A DNA stretch of 64,000 bases from JAICMB01 sp035295125 (GCA_035295125.1 DATGJP010000112.1:1-64000), one strand, 5' to 3'; positions 43,258 through 52,404 are shown, counted from the stretch's first letter. Program-made: numbers and translations. Notes: generated by a model from the sequence alone, not told the origin.

Positions 43258-44454
43258 ATGCCGCTTTCCGCCGGCCAGACCCTCGGGCCTTACGAGATTC
43301 TTGCGCCCATCGGAGCGGGTGGCATGGGTGAGGTATACAAGGCGCGTGACGCGCGCCTCAAGCGTGACGTGGCGATCAAAGTACTGCCCGCCGCTCTCGC
43401 CCACGATCCAGACCGCATGGCTCGTTTCGAGCGGGAGGCGCGCCTTTTGGCATCGCTCGACCATCCCAATATCGGCGCCATCTACGGCCTCGAAGTGAGT
43501 GGCGGAGAACAAGCGCTTATTCTGGCGTTAATCGAAGGCCCAACCTTGGCAGAACGCCTTAAGGCTGGACGCATTCCGCTCGAAGACTCCATTTCAATCG
43601 CCCGGCAAATAGCCGCAGCCTTGGAATATGCGCACGAGCGCGGCGTAATTCATCGCGATCTTAAGCCGGCCAATGTGAAGGTCACATCGGAGGGGGCGGT
43701 CAAGGTGCTCGATTTTGGCCTGGCCAAGGCGCTCACCGAGGAAAGTGACGTCCCGGCTGCTTCCCCCGCCGACAGCCCAACCATAAGGCCGACCATTTCG
43801 ATGCGAGCCACAGAGGCCGGAGCGATTCTGGGGACGGCGGCTTACATGAGCCCAGAGCAAGCGATGGGCAAGCGTGTGGACAAGCGCGCCGACATTTGGG
43901 CATTCGGCGTTGTTTTGTTTGAAATGGTCACCGGAGATCGATTGTTTGCCGGAGAAACACCCTCGGCCATGCTGATCGAGGTGGCGACGCTTGAGCCGGA
44001 CTGGTCCCGCGTTCCCTTCAAAGTTCGACGGCTGCTACAGCGGTGCCTGTCCAAAGATCCCTCGAGGCGCCTGCGGGATATCGGCGACGCGTGGGATTTG
44101 ATCGAGGAACCGCCGCGAATGGAAACGGTCTCCGCTGCCAAACGCGCCGGATGGGTATGGCCGTCAAGTTGTGCACTCGGGTTCCTCGCGGTGATCCTTT
44201 TTATTCGCGGATGGAGGTCGGGCGTGGCGCAGTCCGGCGGTGGACCGGTGGAGGCCACGCTCGAACTGACCCCTGCTAAGCGGCTCGCCCCATCTCCGGG
44301 TGTTGCGACGGCACGCCCAACTCACACGGCGGTAACTGTTAATGCCAAATCCGCGAGTATGTTAGCCATCGCGCCCAACGAGCCGATAATCGTGGATGCC
44401 GGGACGGTGCTACTGAACGGAATTGTGGCTACTTTGAACGACGGCGAGCAGTAG
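43258..44454 (+). CDS. Ser/Thr protein kinase, membrane-anchored, short C-terminus
   Basis: The 398-residue protein has a complete Hanks kinase domain: GAGGMGEVYKARD at 19-31, Lys41 in VAIKVL, HRDLKPANV with Asp134, DFG at 152-154 and APE-like SPE at 198-200. A membrane helix lies at about 299-317 (WVWPSSCALGFLAVILFI). Only about 80 residues follow, without the beta-propeller usual in acidobacterial homologues. The tail (ALSTNAKSASMLAIAPN-type, VDAGTVLLNGIVATL) looks compact and may be a small sensor or a truncated remnant. It lies 24 bases before tRNA-Pro. Targets are unknown. Confidence 0.93.
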   Translation: MPLSAGQTLGPYEILAPIGAGGMGEVYKARDARLKRDVAIKVLPAALAHDPDRMARFEREARLLASLDHPNIGAIYGLEVSGGEQALILALIEGPTLAERLKAGRIPLEDSISIARQIAAALEYAHERGVIHRDLKPANVKVTSEGAVKVLDFGLAKALTEESDVPAASPADSPTIRPTISMRATEAGAILGTAAYMSPEQAMGKRVDKRADIWAFGVVLFEMVTGDRLFAGETPSAMLIEVATLEPDWSRVPFKVRRLLQRCLSKDPSRRLRDIGDAWDLIEEPPRMETVSAAKRAGWVWPSSCALGFLAVILFIRGWRSGVAQSGGGPVEATLELTPAKRLAPSPGVATARPTHTAVTVNAKSASMLAIAPNEPIIVDAGTVLLNGIVATLNDGEQ

Positions 44455-44478
44455 GGGAGTGTATAATTAGAGAGTCAT

Positions 44479-44556
44479 CGGGGCGTGGCTCAGCCTGGCT
44501 AGAGCGCCTGGTTCGGGACCAGGAGGTCGGTGGTTCGAATCCACTCGCCCCGACCA
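44479..44556 (+). tRNA. tRNA-Pro(CGG)
   Basis: A complete 78-nt cloverleaf. Acceptor CGGGGCG pairs with CGCCCCG, then A and encoded CCA. The anticodon stem CCTGG/CCAGG encloses the loop TTCGGGA (anticodon CGG). The T-loop is TTCGAAT. Confidence 0.97.
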
Positions 44557-44621
44557 ATCTTTCAAATACTTACAGACACTCCAGAATAAGCATCGGGGTC
44601 CGACTTGGACCCTTCTATACC

Positions 44622-44760
44622 TTAAACAATCTTGACGGCTATCAGTTTCGAGTACTCCTCGTCGGCGCGAGGATCTTTGTAAACGGCGCCCATTCCTCCC
44701 GCCGATTCGAATGAGCAGACGGTCCTCATATCCCAAGACAGGTTTACTTCCAATGTCGAC
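44622..44760 (-). pseudogene. Relic of a Ser/Thr kinase N-terminus
   Basis: The minus strand from 44760 reads IGSKPVLGYEDRLLIRIG, shifts frame once, and continues AGGMGAVYKDPRADEEYSK and LIAVKIV to a stop at 44622-44624. This is the start of a Hanks kinase: lead-in strand, glycine loop and the VAIK-type lysine. Nothing of the catalytic lobe remains. It faces tRNA-Pro, 65 bases from its 3' end, and the intact kinase gene beyond it, so a kinase gene was probably cut when DNA was lost or exchanged at the tRNA. Confidence 0.65.
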
Positions 44761-44841
44761 AACTGCAGACTACCGGGTGATACGATTCGCGACGTGAGCG
44801 TCTCACAAAACCGTTAGCAGTCACAAAACGGGCGAACAGTC

Positions 44842-45354
44842 ATGGAATGGGTCGGGGCACTTATATCGTTAATCACCCTCATTGCCACGTTCAGGCAGGC
44901 GCGCGCCATGATCCTCGCGGGGCTCGTGATGAACGACTCGCCGCGTGTACGGCGAGTCGCCTACTGGTGCCGGATCTACTTTGCCATTATCGGGGGCCTC
45001 ATTGTGCTGGGCGGTTTGTGGCTGGCGTCCCGCAAAGCCGTGAGGATCTATTCCTGGGCTTCCAGCAATGGAGTCATTACAGCCGTCCAGGTGAGCCATC
45101 ATACGATCGCGCCGTATTCGTTCTACGTGACGTTCAAAGCGAGAGACGGTGACTATGAGCACTTTGCGTACACGTCCTCCCCGATCCGTTATCAGGAGGG
45201 CGACCGGGTCACGGTCATCTACGATCCGGCACACCCGGACGCCCCCGAATTGCTAATGCTCGACTCGGACTGGATGGGCTTTGCAATGATCTGCCTGGCA
45301 GGCTTTGGCGTCGTCGGGCTCGGGTTTTGGCTCGTTCACAAGCCAAGGGCATGA
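44842..45354 (+). CDS. DUF3592 membrane protein
   Basis: The 170-residue protein has an N-terminal helix (about 1-30), a second helix (IYFAIIGGLIVLGGLWLASRK), a beta-rich soluble part with SNGVITAVQV, SFYVTFKARDG and YQEGDRVTVIYDPAHPDAPEL (the DUF3592 signature), and a C-terminal helix (GFAMICLAGFGVVGLGFWLV). Function of the family is unknown. It precedes the cupin gene by 15 bases and may be cotranscribed with it. Confidence 0.85.
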   Translation: MEWVGALISLITLIATFRQARAMILAGLVMNDSPRVRRVAYWCRIYFAIIGGLIVLGGLWLASRKAVRIYSWASSNGVITAVQVSHHTIAPYSFYVTFKARDGDYEHFAYTSSPIRYQEGDRVTVIYDPAHPDAPELLMLDSDWMGFAMICLAGFGVVGLGFWLVHKPRA

Positions 45355-45369
45355 TACAATCCCTGCACC

Positions 45370-45717
45370 ATGCCGTTCTACGATTGGAACAAGGTTGAGA
45401 AAGAGCAGATCAACCCGATGTTAGTTCGCCAGATGATCCATGGTGAAACGATGACGGTCGCGCGCATCTACCTCGGCAAAGGATGTTCGGTGCCGGTGCA
45501 CAGCCATGCTAACGAGCAAATCTCCATGATCGAAAAAGGCGCGCTTCGATTTGTGCTGGCCGGGGAAGAACAGATTGTGCGGGCCGGAGAGGTTTTGCAC
45601 ATCCCGGCGCATGTGCCGCATAGCGCGGAGGCGATGGAGGATTCGATCGCGGTGGATCTCTTTTCGCCGCCCCGCGAGGACTGGATTCGCGGCGACGACG
45701 CGTATTTGCGTAAGTAA
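45370..45717 (+). CDS. Cupin-fold protein
   Basis: The 115-residue single-domain cupin has motif 1 in GCSVPVHSHANEQISMIEKGALRFVL (pieces VPVHSHANEQ and KGALRFVL) and motif 2 in VLHIPAHVPHSAEAM. The His and Glu residues form a metal site. The class includes dioxygenases, isomerases and sensors; nothing here decides among them. Confidence 0.85.
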   Translation: MPFYDWNKVEKEQINPMLVRQMIHGETMTVARIYLGKGCSVPVHSHANEQISMIEKGALRFVLAGEEQIVRAGEVLHIPAHVPHSAEAMEDSIAVDLFSPPREDWIRGDDAYLRK

Positions 45718-45727
45718 GATCGCCGGA

Positions 45728-46648
45728 TTACTTAATTGCCAAAGTCGCGTCCAACAGGGTGCCAGTCTTACGGCTCTCCACGGTGCGAAATCCAGCTTCC
45801 TTGAGGAGCACGGCGTACTCCGCGGCGGTTCGTTCGCGACCCTCTGTGCAGATCAACATATTGAGCGACTGCATGTGTGCGGGCACGCTGTGCTCGTCCA
45901 GAAGCTTTTCAGCGACCAGCAGGGCACCTTCGGGCGGGAGGGCCTCGTGGATCTTGAGGAGCAGGGTGCGGATCTTGGGTTCGGCCCAATCGTGTAGTAT
46001 GCGCCCGACTGCATAGAGGTCGGCTGGCGGCAACGAATCCGTGAAGAAATCGCCGGCCAGGTTGTCGGGATAGAGCTTGTTCACGTTAGGCAAATCGAAG
46101 ACGTCCGTCTTCATCCCCGGATAGCGCTCGCGGGCGGCTTGGGCCAGGTGGCCGCTTGCCCCTCCAAGATCGACGAAATGTTGAAAGCGGCTGAGATCGA
46201 AAGCGGCGACGACAGCCGGCGAAGTGAGCTTCCCGAAACCGTGCATGCCTTTGAGGAATTCACGCATGGCGTCGTCGGTTCGGAAGAAGTGCGAAAACAG
46301 CGATGCCTTCTCGCCGAAGGTCTGTGTCCAGCGATGCGTCCCTTCGCGGAGCGCATCTTCCAGGTGACCCCACATCGGATACAGCGCTTCATTGGAATAA
46401 CGGATGTAGCCGGACATCGTATCCGGGCTGTCGGACCGGAGGAAGCGATCGGCTTCAGGTGTGTTCACGTAATCGCCGTCGTGTTTTTCGAGCAGTCCTA
46501 ATGCGACGCAGGCATCGAGCAACCGCGGCAGTTCCTTGTACTCGGCGGGGCGATGGCCGTCAAAAACTCCAAGCTCGACCGCCGCAAACATGGTCTTCGA
46601 GCGGCGGAACGCTTCAATCAGGTCAAGTACGATTCCGGAAGTGGTCAT
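45728..46648 (-). CDS. SAM-dependent O-methyltransferase (hydroxyindole type)
   Basis: The protein (306 residues from the Met at 46648) has an N-terminal helical dimerisation domain (IVLDLIEAFRRSKTMFAAVELGVFD). The class I methyltransferase fold follows: VDLGGASGHLAQAARERYPG is motif I (split VDLGGASGH, LAQAARERYPG), then FDLPNVN, GRILHDWAEPKIRTLLLKIHEAL with the catalytic-type His-Asp, and PPEGALLVAEKLLDE. This matches plant/bacterial O-methyltransferases acting on phenols or polyketides. Its start overlaps the end of thiL by 26 bases, so it is the last gene of the Hsp70-thiL run. Confidence 0.88.
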   Translation of the reverse strand: MTTSGIVLDLIEAFRRSKTMFAAVELGVFDGHRPAEYKELPRLLDACVALGLLEKHDGDYVNTPEADRFLRSDSPDTMSGYIRYSNEALYPMWGHLEDALREGTHRWTQTFGEKASLFSHFFRTDDAMREFLKGMHGFGKLTSPAVVAAFDLSRFQHFVDLGGASGHLAQAARERYPGMKTDVFDLPNVNKLYPDNLAGDFFTDSLPPADLYAVGRILHDWAEPKIRTLLLKIHEALPPEGALLVAEKLLDEHSVPAHMQSLNMLICTEGRERTAAEYAVLLKEAGFRTVESRKTGTLLDATLAIK

Positions 46649-47450
46649 AACCAACAGGGAAGATTTCTTTGCCGTTCAACATCAGCTTGCCGGGCGCGCC
46701 TTTTTGAATTGCGCCGATCGGCAGCCCGGGGACACGCACACGCGGCGGCGCGGTATAGACAAGCTCGTAATCCTCGCCGTCGTGCAGGGCTTGTTTCAGG
46801 GTGGCACGATCCAGGAGCGGCACTGTCTCGATAACGGCGCTCACACCCGAAGCGAGACAGACGCGATGGAGGTCGAGCGCCAGGCCATCGCTGATATCGA
46901 TGCACGCCGTCGCTTTGCCCCGTAGTCGCTTGGCCAGGTCGAGACGCGGCTCGGGGTTTTGTTTGTGCCGCCATCCGCCTAGCGGTCCCGAGACATAGAT
47001 CAGATCGCCGGGACGAGCACCGTCGCGGCGCAGCGCTTTTCCGCGCGGAACGGAACCGCAGACCATCACGTCGCAGGTGAGTTGCCTGGCATGGGAAAGG
47101 TCGCCGCCGGCCAGCGCAGTTTTCGTGTCGTCGGCAAGCTGGATCAGGCCGTTATAAAAACCATCAATCCAGGCTTCGTCCGTCCACGCGGGCAGTGCCA
47201 GCGTTACGAGGCAAAACCGCGACGCGCCGCCCATTGCGGCGATGTCGCTCAGGCTGCGGGCCAGCGCACGACGCCCGACATCCTGAGGGGGGTCGCGGCG
47301 CCGGAAATGCACGTGCTCGATAAAGAGGTCGGTGGTGAAGACAAGGTCCTCGTTAGGTTTGGGCCGGAAGATCGCGCAATCATCCCCAATGCCGAGGACG
47401 AGATTCGGATGTTTCCTGGGCAGCTTGCGTAGGATCGCGTCTTCGGTCAC
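46623..47450 (-). CDS. thiL: Thiamine-monophosphate kinase
   Basis: The 275-residue protein has the ThiL motifs: GIGDDCAIF (ATP/metal), FTTDLFIEHVHFR, GRRALARSLSDIAAMGG, DVMVCGS and DISDGLALDLHRV. It makes thiamine diphosphate from the monophosphate in the cytoplasm. It is somewhat shorter than the usual 300-330 residues, mostly in the C-terminal part. The start is GTG and overlaps the stop of the upstream Hsp70 gene (GTGA at 47450-47447), so thiL depends on translation of that operon. Confidence 0.92.
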   Translation of the reverse strand: MTEDAILRKLPRKHPNLVLGIGDDCAIFRPKPNEDLVFTTDLFIEHVHFRRRDPPQDVGRRALARSLSDIAAMGGASRFCLVTLALPAWTDEAWIDGFYNGLIQLADDTKTALAGGDLSHARQLTCDVMVCGSVPRGKALRRDGARPGDLIYVSGPLGGWRHKQNPEPRLDLAKRLRGKATACIDISDGLALDLHRVCLASGVSAVIETVPLLDRATLKQALHDGEDYELVYTAPPRVRVPGLPIGAIQKGAPGKLMLNGKEIFPVGYDHFRNRT

Positions 47451-50050
47451 GATGCTTCGGCCATGATGAGCCCCGAAGGGAGCTCTTCGCCGAACACTTT
47501 CCCGAGGTCCTCTTCTGCTTCGCCTTCGAGCACCGGCACGAGCGATTCCGGAATCGACCGGTGGACCAGCTCGATGGTGGTCGCCGACAAGTCGCGCGTC
47601 GAATCACCCGTCCGGTGTGCGATCGAGACCAGGGCGTCCTGGGCGTGTGGCTGTTTCACCAGCGCCTCCACCCAGCGCGTTGCCGTGCTGGCCGGAACGA
47701 CGTGGTTAATCGGGCCATAGAACAATTTGCGCGCACCGATTCGCCCGATGCACCACAGCGCCACGTCGCGCATGTCGCCGGATTTGATCTTGCCCACCAG
47801 CAGGTCGCCCATCTGGGTTTTGGCCTGGAGGGGCAGCAGTTCCAGGCTCGCGGCGGTTCGCCACATTTCCCGCAGCAGGCTGTTATTGACGCGCTGCGGT
47901 TTTTTCGAGCCGCGTGGAATCAGGGTAGGCGACAGGCGCTGGAAAATGTCAGCCTGCTGATTCTTGTTCAGGCCTCCGGCGACCCGTCCCCAGAAGATCC
48001 ACCAGTCAATCTCATTCTGTATCTGGTTGGCGAACGTCAATCCCGACGCATAGACACGACGCACCTGTTCGATGCGGAAATCGTCGCCAGGAAAACCGAA
48101 GCCGGGGCGCATGCAGAACCCCGTGAGATTAAGCCAGCGCATCTCGATGGCAGCCGACTTCTTTCGTGCGTCGGCCAGCACAATCAGCCGGTCAGCCAGC
48201 CTGCGAATGGCGCTCAGCGGCCATGAATTGCGTCCCAGCGCCAGGGTTTGTTCAAGGCGCCCCGGCAGCTCTTCCGGCGCGACGGTGCCGTTCGCGAAGG
48301 TCGCTTCGACAAGCTCCTCCGCTCGTGCGAGGGCTTCATCGCTGACCACGGCGGCCGCTTTAACAAGCCGCGACGCGCTGGCAGCGATCGACTTGCGCAA
48401 CTCAAACTGGAGCCGCCATTGGTGCTCGCTGATTTTCGAATCCGCCCACAATTCCAGCGTGCCGACCGCGGTCAGATTGGCGCGCAGCTTCACCGGAACG
48501 AGCCGCTCTCCGGCCTTGCCAAACCGGATTACGGCGTTGAGCGGTGCGTGCATGTGCAAGTCGGGGATCTCGGACAGTTCGATGGCTTGTCCAACATGGT
48601 CGTCGACGCGTGTCAACGAGCTATAGAGCCGGAAGGAAACCGGCTTATTGGCCACGAGCCGGAGGTCGTCGTTATCGAGCTCGAGAGTCGAGCCTTCCTC
48701 GGTGCCTCGCGGCATCAGGCACACCGCTTTATCGCCAATCGCGATGTAGTAAGCGCGCGGCAGGCCGCCACGGACGATCAAGCCCGCGCCTGTCGAGCGC
48801 ACGTAAGAGTAATAAGATGCCCCGACGGCGACGGCGAGGTCCAGGTCCCGGTTTTCGAGGATAATCGGGCGCTTGCCGTACCAGCGCTCGATGACATCCG
48901 CAACCCGCTGCTGGCAGATCTCGGGAATGAAGAAGCCGCCATTGAAGAGCACGGCGTCGGGCCGCGAATTCTCGTTGCTGCTTAGGAACGCCGCCAGGTG
49001 GCGCGTGACCGCCGGGTCGGAGACGTAAGGCAGCCCCAGTTCTCGAAACAGGCTCCGCTTTTCTTCTTTCGGTTTCTCGTCCAGACCACAGAACGGAAGG
49101 AAGCCGTCCAGGGTCAATTCCAGGGCTTCCTCGCGCGTGATCTCGGTCTTCAATGTGCCGCCGATGAGTGAGGAACCCGCGCCGAGCACGGTGATCTCGA
49201 CGCTCTTCACGTTCGGATCGGCCAGCATCCGTTCCTTAGCATCCGCGCACTGGCGGCGAAGTCCGCTTCGTTGGCGGATGGAAAGCTGTTTGCCCAACTT
49301 GGCTTCCACCAGCCAGGCGAGGGTAAGGTCGAGGTTATCGCCGCCGAGCAGGAGATGCTTGCCTACCGCGGTGCGCGTAAATTCGACGCGGTCGCCGTTG
49401 CGATTGACGCGGATCAGGGTGAAGTCGCTGGTGCCTCCGCCCACGTCGCAAACCAGCACCATCTGGCCGTCGAACAGGCTTTTCTGCGACTGCGCCAGGT
49501 GGTTTGAGATCCAGGAATAGAATGCCGCAACAGGCTCTTCGATGAGCGTCAGCTTCTCGATGCCAGCTTCGCGGGCCGCCGCGACGGTCAACTCGCGCGC
49601 TTCTTCATCGAATGACGCGGGCACCGTGAGTACGACATCCTGATCGGTGAGCGGCTGACCCGGATGCACCGCGTTCCAGGCGTCGCGAATGTGCGCGATG
49701 ATCTTGGTCGAAACCTCCACCGGCGACAACACGCGTCCGCCTTCCTGCGCGTCCCAAGGCAGGATTTTCGCCGTGCGATCGACGTCAGGGTTCGAAAGCC
49801 AGCTTTTTGCAGAGTGCACCGACTTGGTCGGCACCAGCGCGCCCTGTTCGCGCGCATAGGCGCCGACGTAGGTTTCGTTGTTGTCGAGAAACAGGAACGA
49901 CGGCAGCGTGCGGCGCGGCTCGGTTTTGCCGAGGGCGACGACCTGCGGAATCGGGAGGATCTCGATCTCGGGGTAGTCCGTCAATTCGCGCGATGGGCGC
50001 ACGAATGCAAGGCCCGAATTGGTCGTGCCGAGATCGATTCCGATGTTCAT
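47447..50050 (-). CDS. Hsp70-family chaperone with C-terminal DUF3731
   Basis: The protein (867 residues from the Met at 50050) begins MNIGIDLGTTNSGLAF, the Hsp70 phosphate-1 motif. It has TVPASFDEEARELTVAAARE, LIEEPVAAFYSW, VCDVGGGTSDF (phosphate 2) and VLFNGGFFIPE (adenosine motif) within about 400 residues. The substrate-binding part is reduced (about 480-590), and from about 620 the DUF3731 helical domain follows (RRLADRLIVLADARKKSA, MRWLNLTGFCMRPGFGFPGD, EIDWWIFWGRVAGGLNKNQQ). The ORF is open 22 codons further, but ATGA overlap with the upstream Hsp70 gene at 50050-50047 fixes the start. No J-protein or GrpE gene is adjacent. Confidence 0.93.
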   Translation of the reverse strand: MNIGIDLGTTNSGLAFVRPSRELTDYPEIEILPIPQVVALGKTEPRRTLPSFLFLDNNETYVGAYAREQGALVPTKSVHSAKSWLSNPDVDRTAKILPWDAQEGGRVLSPVEVSTKIIAHIRDAWNAVHPGQPLTDQDVVLTVPASFDEEARELTVAAAREAGIEKLTLIEEPVAAFYSWISNHLAQSQKSLFDGQMVLVCDVGGGTSDFTLIRVNRNGDRVEFTRTAVGKHLLLGGDNLDLTLAWLVEAKLGKQLSIRQRSGLRRQCADAKERMLADPNVKSVEITVLGAGSSLIGGTLKTEITREEALELTLDGFLPFCGLDEKPKEEKRSLFRELGLPYVSDPAVTRHLAAFLSSNENSRPDAVLFNGGFFIPEICQQRVADVIERWYGKRPIILENRDLDLAVAVGASYYSYVRSTGAGLIVRGGLPRAYYIAIGDKAVCLMPRGTEEGSTLELDNDDLRLVANKPVSFRLYSSLTRVDDHVGQAIELSEIPDLHMHAPLNAVIRFGKAGERLVPVKLRANLTAVGTLELWADSKISEHQWRLQFELRKSIAASASRLVKAAAVVSDEALARAEELVEATFANGTVAPEELPGRLEQTLALGRNSWPLSAIRRLADRLIVLADARKKSAAIEMRWLNLTGFCMRPGFGFPGDDFRIEQVRRVYASGLTFANQIQNEIDWWIFWGRVAGGLNKNQQADIFQRLSPTLIPRGSKKPQRVNNSLLREMWRTAASLELLPLQAKTQMGDLLVGKIKSGDMRDVALWCIGRIGARKLFYGPINHVVPASTATRWVEALVKQPHAQDALVSIAHRTGDSTRDLSATTIELVHRSIPESLVPVLEGEAEEDLGKVFGEELPSGLIMAEAS

Positions 50051-51879
50051 TTCTGTTCGATGCGCTCCCGGACGTTGAACTCGAGTTTCCAACGGCGGCC
50101 GTCGCGCGCGACGCACCAGAGCTGCAACAGCCCGGTTTCGGTGACGACGGTCTCGAGTGTGACGGGAACATAGTCGCCCGTAGCGCCATCGGCGGGCAGG
50201 GTGACTTGAATCGGCGAAAGCTCTTCGAGATCCGGACCAATGTCATCGAGCATAGCGCCGGGCGAATCGTTCTTACGGGTAGCGGAGTTGAAAAACCGGA
50301 ATTCGGCCGGTTCGCCGACAGCGAGCCCGAATTCGCGGTCGGAAAAGCTCAGATTTGTTCCCTCCTCCATGCCGAACGGCGCGACGGTTAGAGCCTTTAG
50401 GGGCGAGGCCATTCCAGGAACCGCGGGCATAGACGTCTCAATTCCGACATAGTAGGTTCGCGGCACGCCACCGCGAATGCGAACGCCCTTGCCTTCGCGC
50501 GACAGACCGTAGTAGGCAGCACCGCGGGCAACCGCCTGCATCAGGTCCTCGCCGAGAAGCGGCCGGACCGCCGGCACGCCCTCTTCCTGCAGCCACGAAT
50601 TCAGTACTTCGATGATTCGCTCGCGAACCAGGCCGGCGCGGAGCACACCACCGTTGAAGAGCACGTGCGTCGGGCAAGCCAGGCCGCTCGCGCCGCGTCG
50701 CACACTACCATGCTCGGCCGCCGAAGCCTGCTGGCGCAGGAAGCGGGCCAAGTGCTTGGTCATGGCGGCGTCGGCGGCATAAGGCAGCCCGATTTCAGCC
50801 AGGCCGATGCGCCGCTCGCGCTTCGGCAGATCGTTGCTCGAGACCCGGGGCAGGAAGCCGTCGAGCAAAATCCGTTCAAGATCGTCGCGCAGCAGCTTGG
50901 TCTTGATGGTGCCGCCCACGAGGCCCGTGCCTTTGCCCAGAATCGTGATCGGCTGGTCGCCTTTGCGGGATTCTTCGAGCAGTTTCTCCTTGGCGTGCCG
51001 CGCCTGTTGCCACAAGGCGTAAAGCTGCAGCGAATCGAGCTTGGTCCCTTTTTCGGCAAGCTGCTGCTCGACGAAGCGCGCCAGCGCCAGGTCGATGTTG
51101 TCGCCACCGAGCAGGATATGCTCGCCTACGGCAATGCGTTCGAGCGCGAGTTCGCCGTTGCGTTCGGTGACGGCGATCAGGGTGAAATCCGTAGTGCCGC
51201 CGCCAATGTCCACCACCAGAATCAGGTCGCCCACCTGGACGCGCTCGCGCCAGTCGGGATGGCGTTCGATCCAGGCGTAGAACGCTGCCTGCGGCTCCTC
51301 GAGCAATACGAGATTCTTATACCCGGCCTGCTGGGCGGCCTGCTGCGTCAATTCCCTCGCGACGGCATCGAACGACGCAGGGACAGTGACCAGGATTTGC
51401 TGCTCGTGAAATGGGGCATCGGGGTTTTTGGAATCCCAGGCATGCCGTATGTGCTCCAGGTATTGTTTCGAAACCTGAATCGGCGAGAGCTTTTCCACGC
51501 CTGACGGAGCATTCGGCGGAAGAATCGGGGCCGTGCGATCGACGCCTGCGTGAGACAGCCAGGATTTCGCAGACGACACGAGCCTTCCCGGATTTTCGAC
51601 GCCGCGTTTTTGGGCCAGGGCGCCGACGATGGTTGCGAGCTCGCCTTCCTTCCACGGAAGCTCTAGAGAACCCGCTGGGAAATCCTTCGGTCCGACGACG
51701 TAGAGGAAGGAAGGGAGGAGAGCTTCATCGCGCACCTCGCCGGCATTGACGAGTTGCGGGATGGGGAACATAGAAACCGGCGGAAGCCTGTGGGGATCCT
51801 GCACTGAACCAGGCTCGGCAAAAGCGAGCGCCGAATTCGTTGTTCCGAGATCGATTCCGATAACGTATCTGGAGGCCAA
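50047..51879 (-). CDS. Hsp70-family chaperone (short form)
   Basis: The 610-residue protein has VIGIDLGTTNSALAF at 6-20, TVPASFDAVARELTQQAAQQAG, LLEEPQAAFYAWIE, VVDIGGGTTDFTLI and HVLFNGGVLRAGL, so a complete actin-like ATPase. The C-terminal beta domain (about 490-610) is short and lacks the alpha-helical lid of DnaK. It is about 35% similar by eye in the ATPase part to the next gene, with which it overlaps by four bases. It is the second gene of the DUF2760-Hsp70-Hsp70 operon. An obligate pair is likely. Confidence 0.94.
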   Translation of the reverse strand: MASRYVIGIDLGTTNSALAFAEPGSVQDPHRLPPVSMFPIPQLVNAGEVRDEALLPSFLYVVGPKDFPAGSLELPWKEGELATIVGALAQKRGVENPGRLVSSAKSWLSHAGVDRTAPILPPNAPSGVEKLSPIQVSKQYLEHIRHAWDSKNPDAPFHEQQILVTVPASFDAVARELTQQAAQQAGYKNLVLLEEPQAAFYAWIERHPDWRERVQVGDLILVVDIGGGTTDFTLIAVTERNGELALERIAVGEHILLGGDNIDLALARFVEQQLAEKGTKLDSLQLYALWQQARHAKEKLLEESRKGDQPITILGKGTGLVGGTIKTKLLRDDLERILLDGFLPRVSSNDLPKRERRIGLAEIGLPYAADAAMTKHLARFLRQQASAAEHGSVRRGASGLACPTHVLFNGGVLRAGLVRERIIEVLNSWLQEEGVPAVRPLLGEDLMQAVARGAAYYGLSREGKGVRIRGGVPRTYYVGIETSMPAVPGMASPLKALTVAPFGMEEGTNLSFSDREFGLAVGEPAEFRFFNSATRKNDSPGAMLDDIGPDLEELSPIQVTLPADGATGDYVPVTLETVVTETGLLQLWCVARDGRRWKLEFNVRERIEQK

Positions 51880-51885
51880 GGCAGA

Positions 51886-52404
51886 CTACTCGATTTCGAT
51901 TTCCGCGGGAGCAAGGATGGTGGTTTGTGGGCCGGGCGTGATCGCCGGCAGGTCGACGCGGTCGACGCGCCATCCTTTGTGCCGCAGCAGGCCGCCCGGC
52001 GCTTTGCCGCTAGCCGGTACGTTGCCAAGCAGTTTTACGGTCGTTGGATCCGACTTGTCGATTTTCGTGAACGTGCCTTCGACGTTATCGATCACAGGCG
52101 TGAGGTGAATGTAGCGGTCGAGTGTCTCGCGGCACTGGTCATGCAAGCTACGGACGGCTGCGCCGACCTGGTCGTCGGAGTATGGGGAGATATCCTCCAT
52201 CAGGAAATCGATCAGGCGCGCGTCCCGCTGCAAAATCGAGAGGATCTGCAACGCTCCATCCGCCGGTTGCGCTTGTGGTTTAGGCTTCACCACCGGCTGC
52301 GGCTTGTTTTCTATATAGCCGTACGCTTTGGCAATGTCGGAAGGCAGTTTGCCGGAGAACAGAATAGCGAAGAAACTGCGAAAGGCAAAGATGATACGTT
52401 CCAA
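51886..52404 (-). CDS. DUF2760 protein, Hsp70 partner
   Basis: The 172-residue protein begins with a hydrophobic helix (RIIFAFRSFFAILFSGKL) and a Pro/Lys linker (KPQPVVKPKPQAQPAD). The DUF2760 domain follows: ALQILSILQRDARLIDFLMEDI, DDQVGAAVRSLHDQCRETLDRYI, LLRHKGWRVDRVDLP. The family is known to occur beside Hsp70 genes. It starts the operon, seven bases before the first Hsp70 gene. It may tether the chaperones to the membrane; that is inference. Confidence 0.9.
   Translation of the reverse strand: MERIIFAFRSFFAILFSGKLPSDIAKAYGYIENKPQPVVKPKPQAQPADGALQILSILQRDARLIDFLMEDISPYSDDQVGAAVRSLHDQCRETLDRYIHLTPVIDNVEGTFTKIDKSDPTTVKLLGNVPASGKAPGGLLRHKGWRVDRVDLPAITPGPQTTILAPAEIEIE

Noticed and set aside
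44467..44736. 89-codon minus-strand frame with SGRVDSNHRPPGPEP
   Set aside because: Its C-terminal half is antisense to tRNA-Pro, a known false-gene pattern; only the upstream kinase relic is meaningful.
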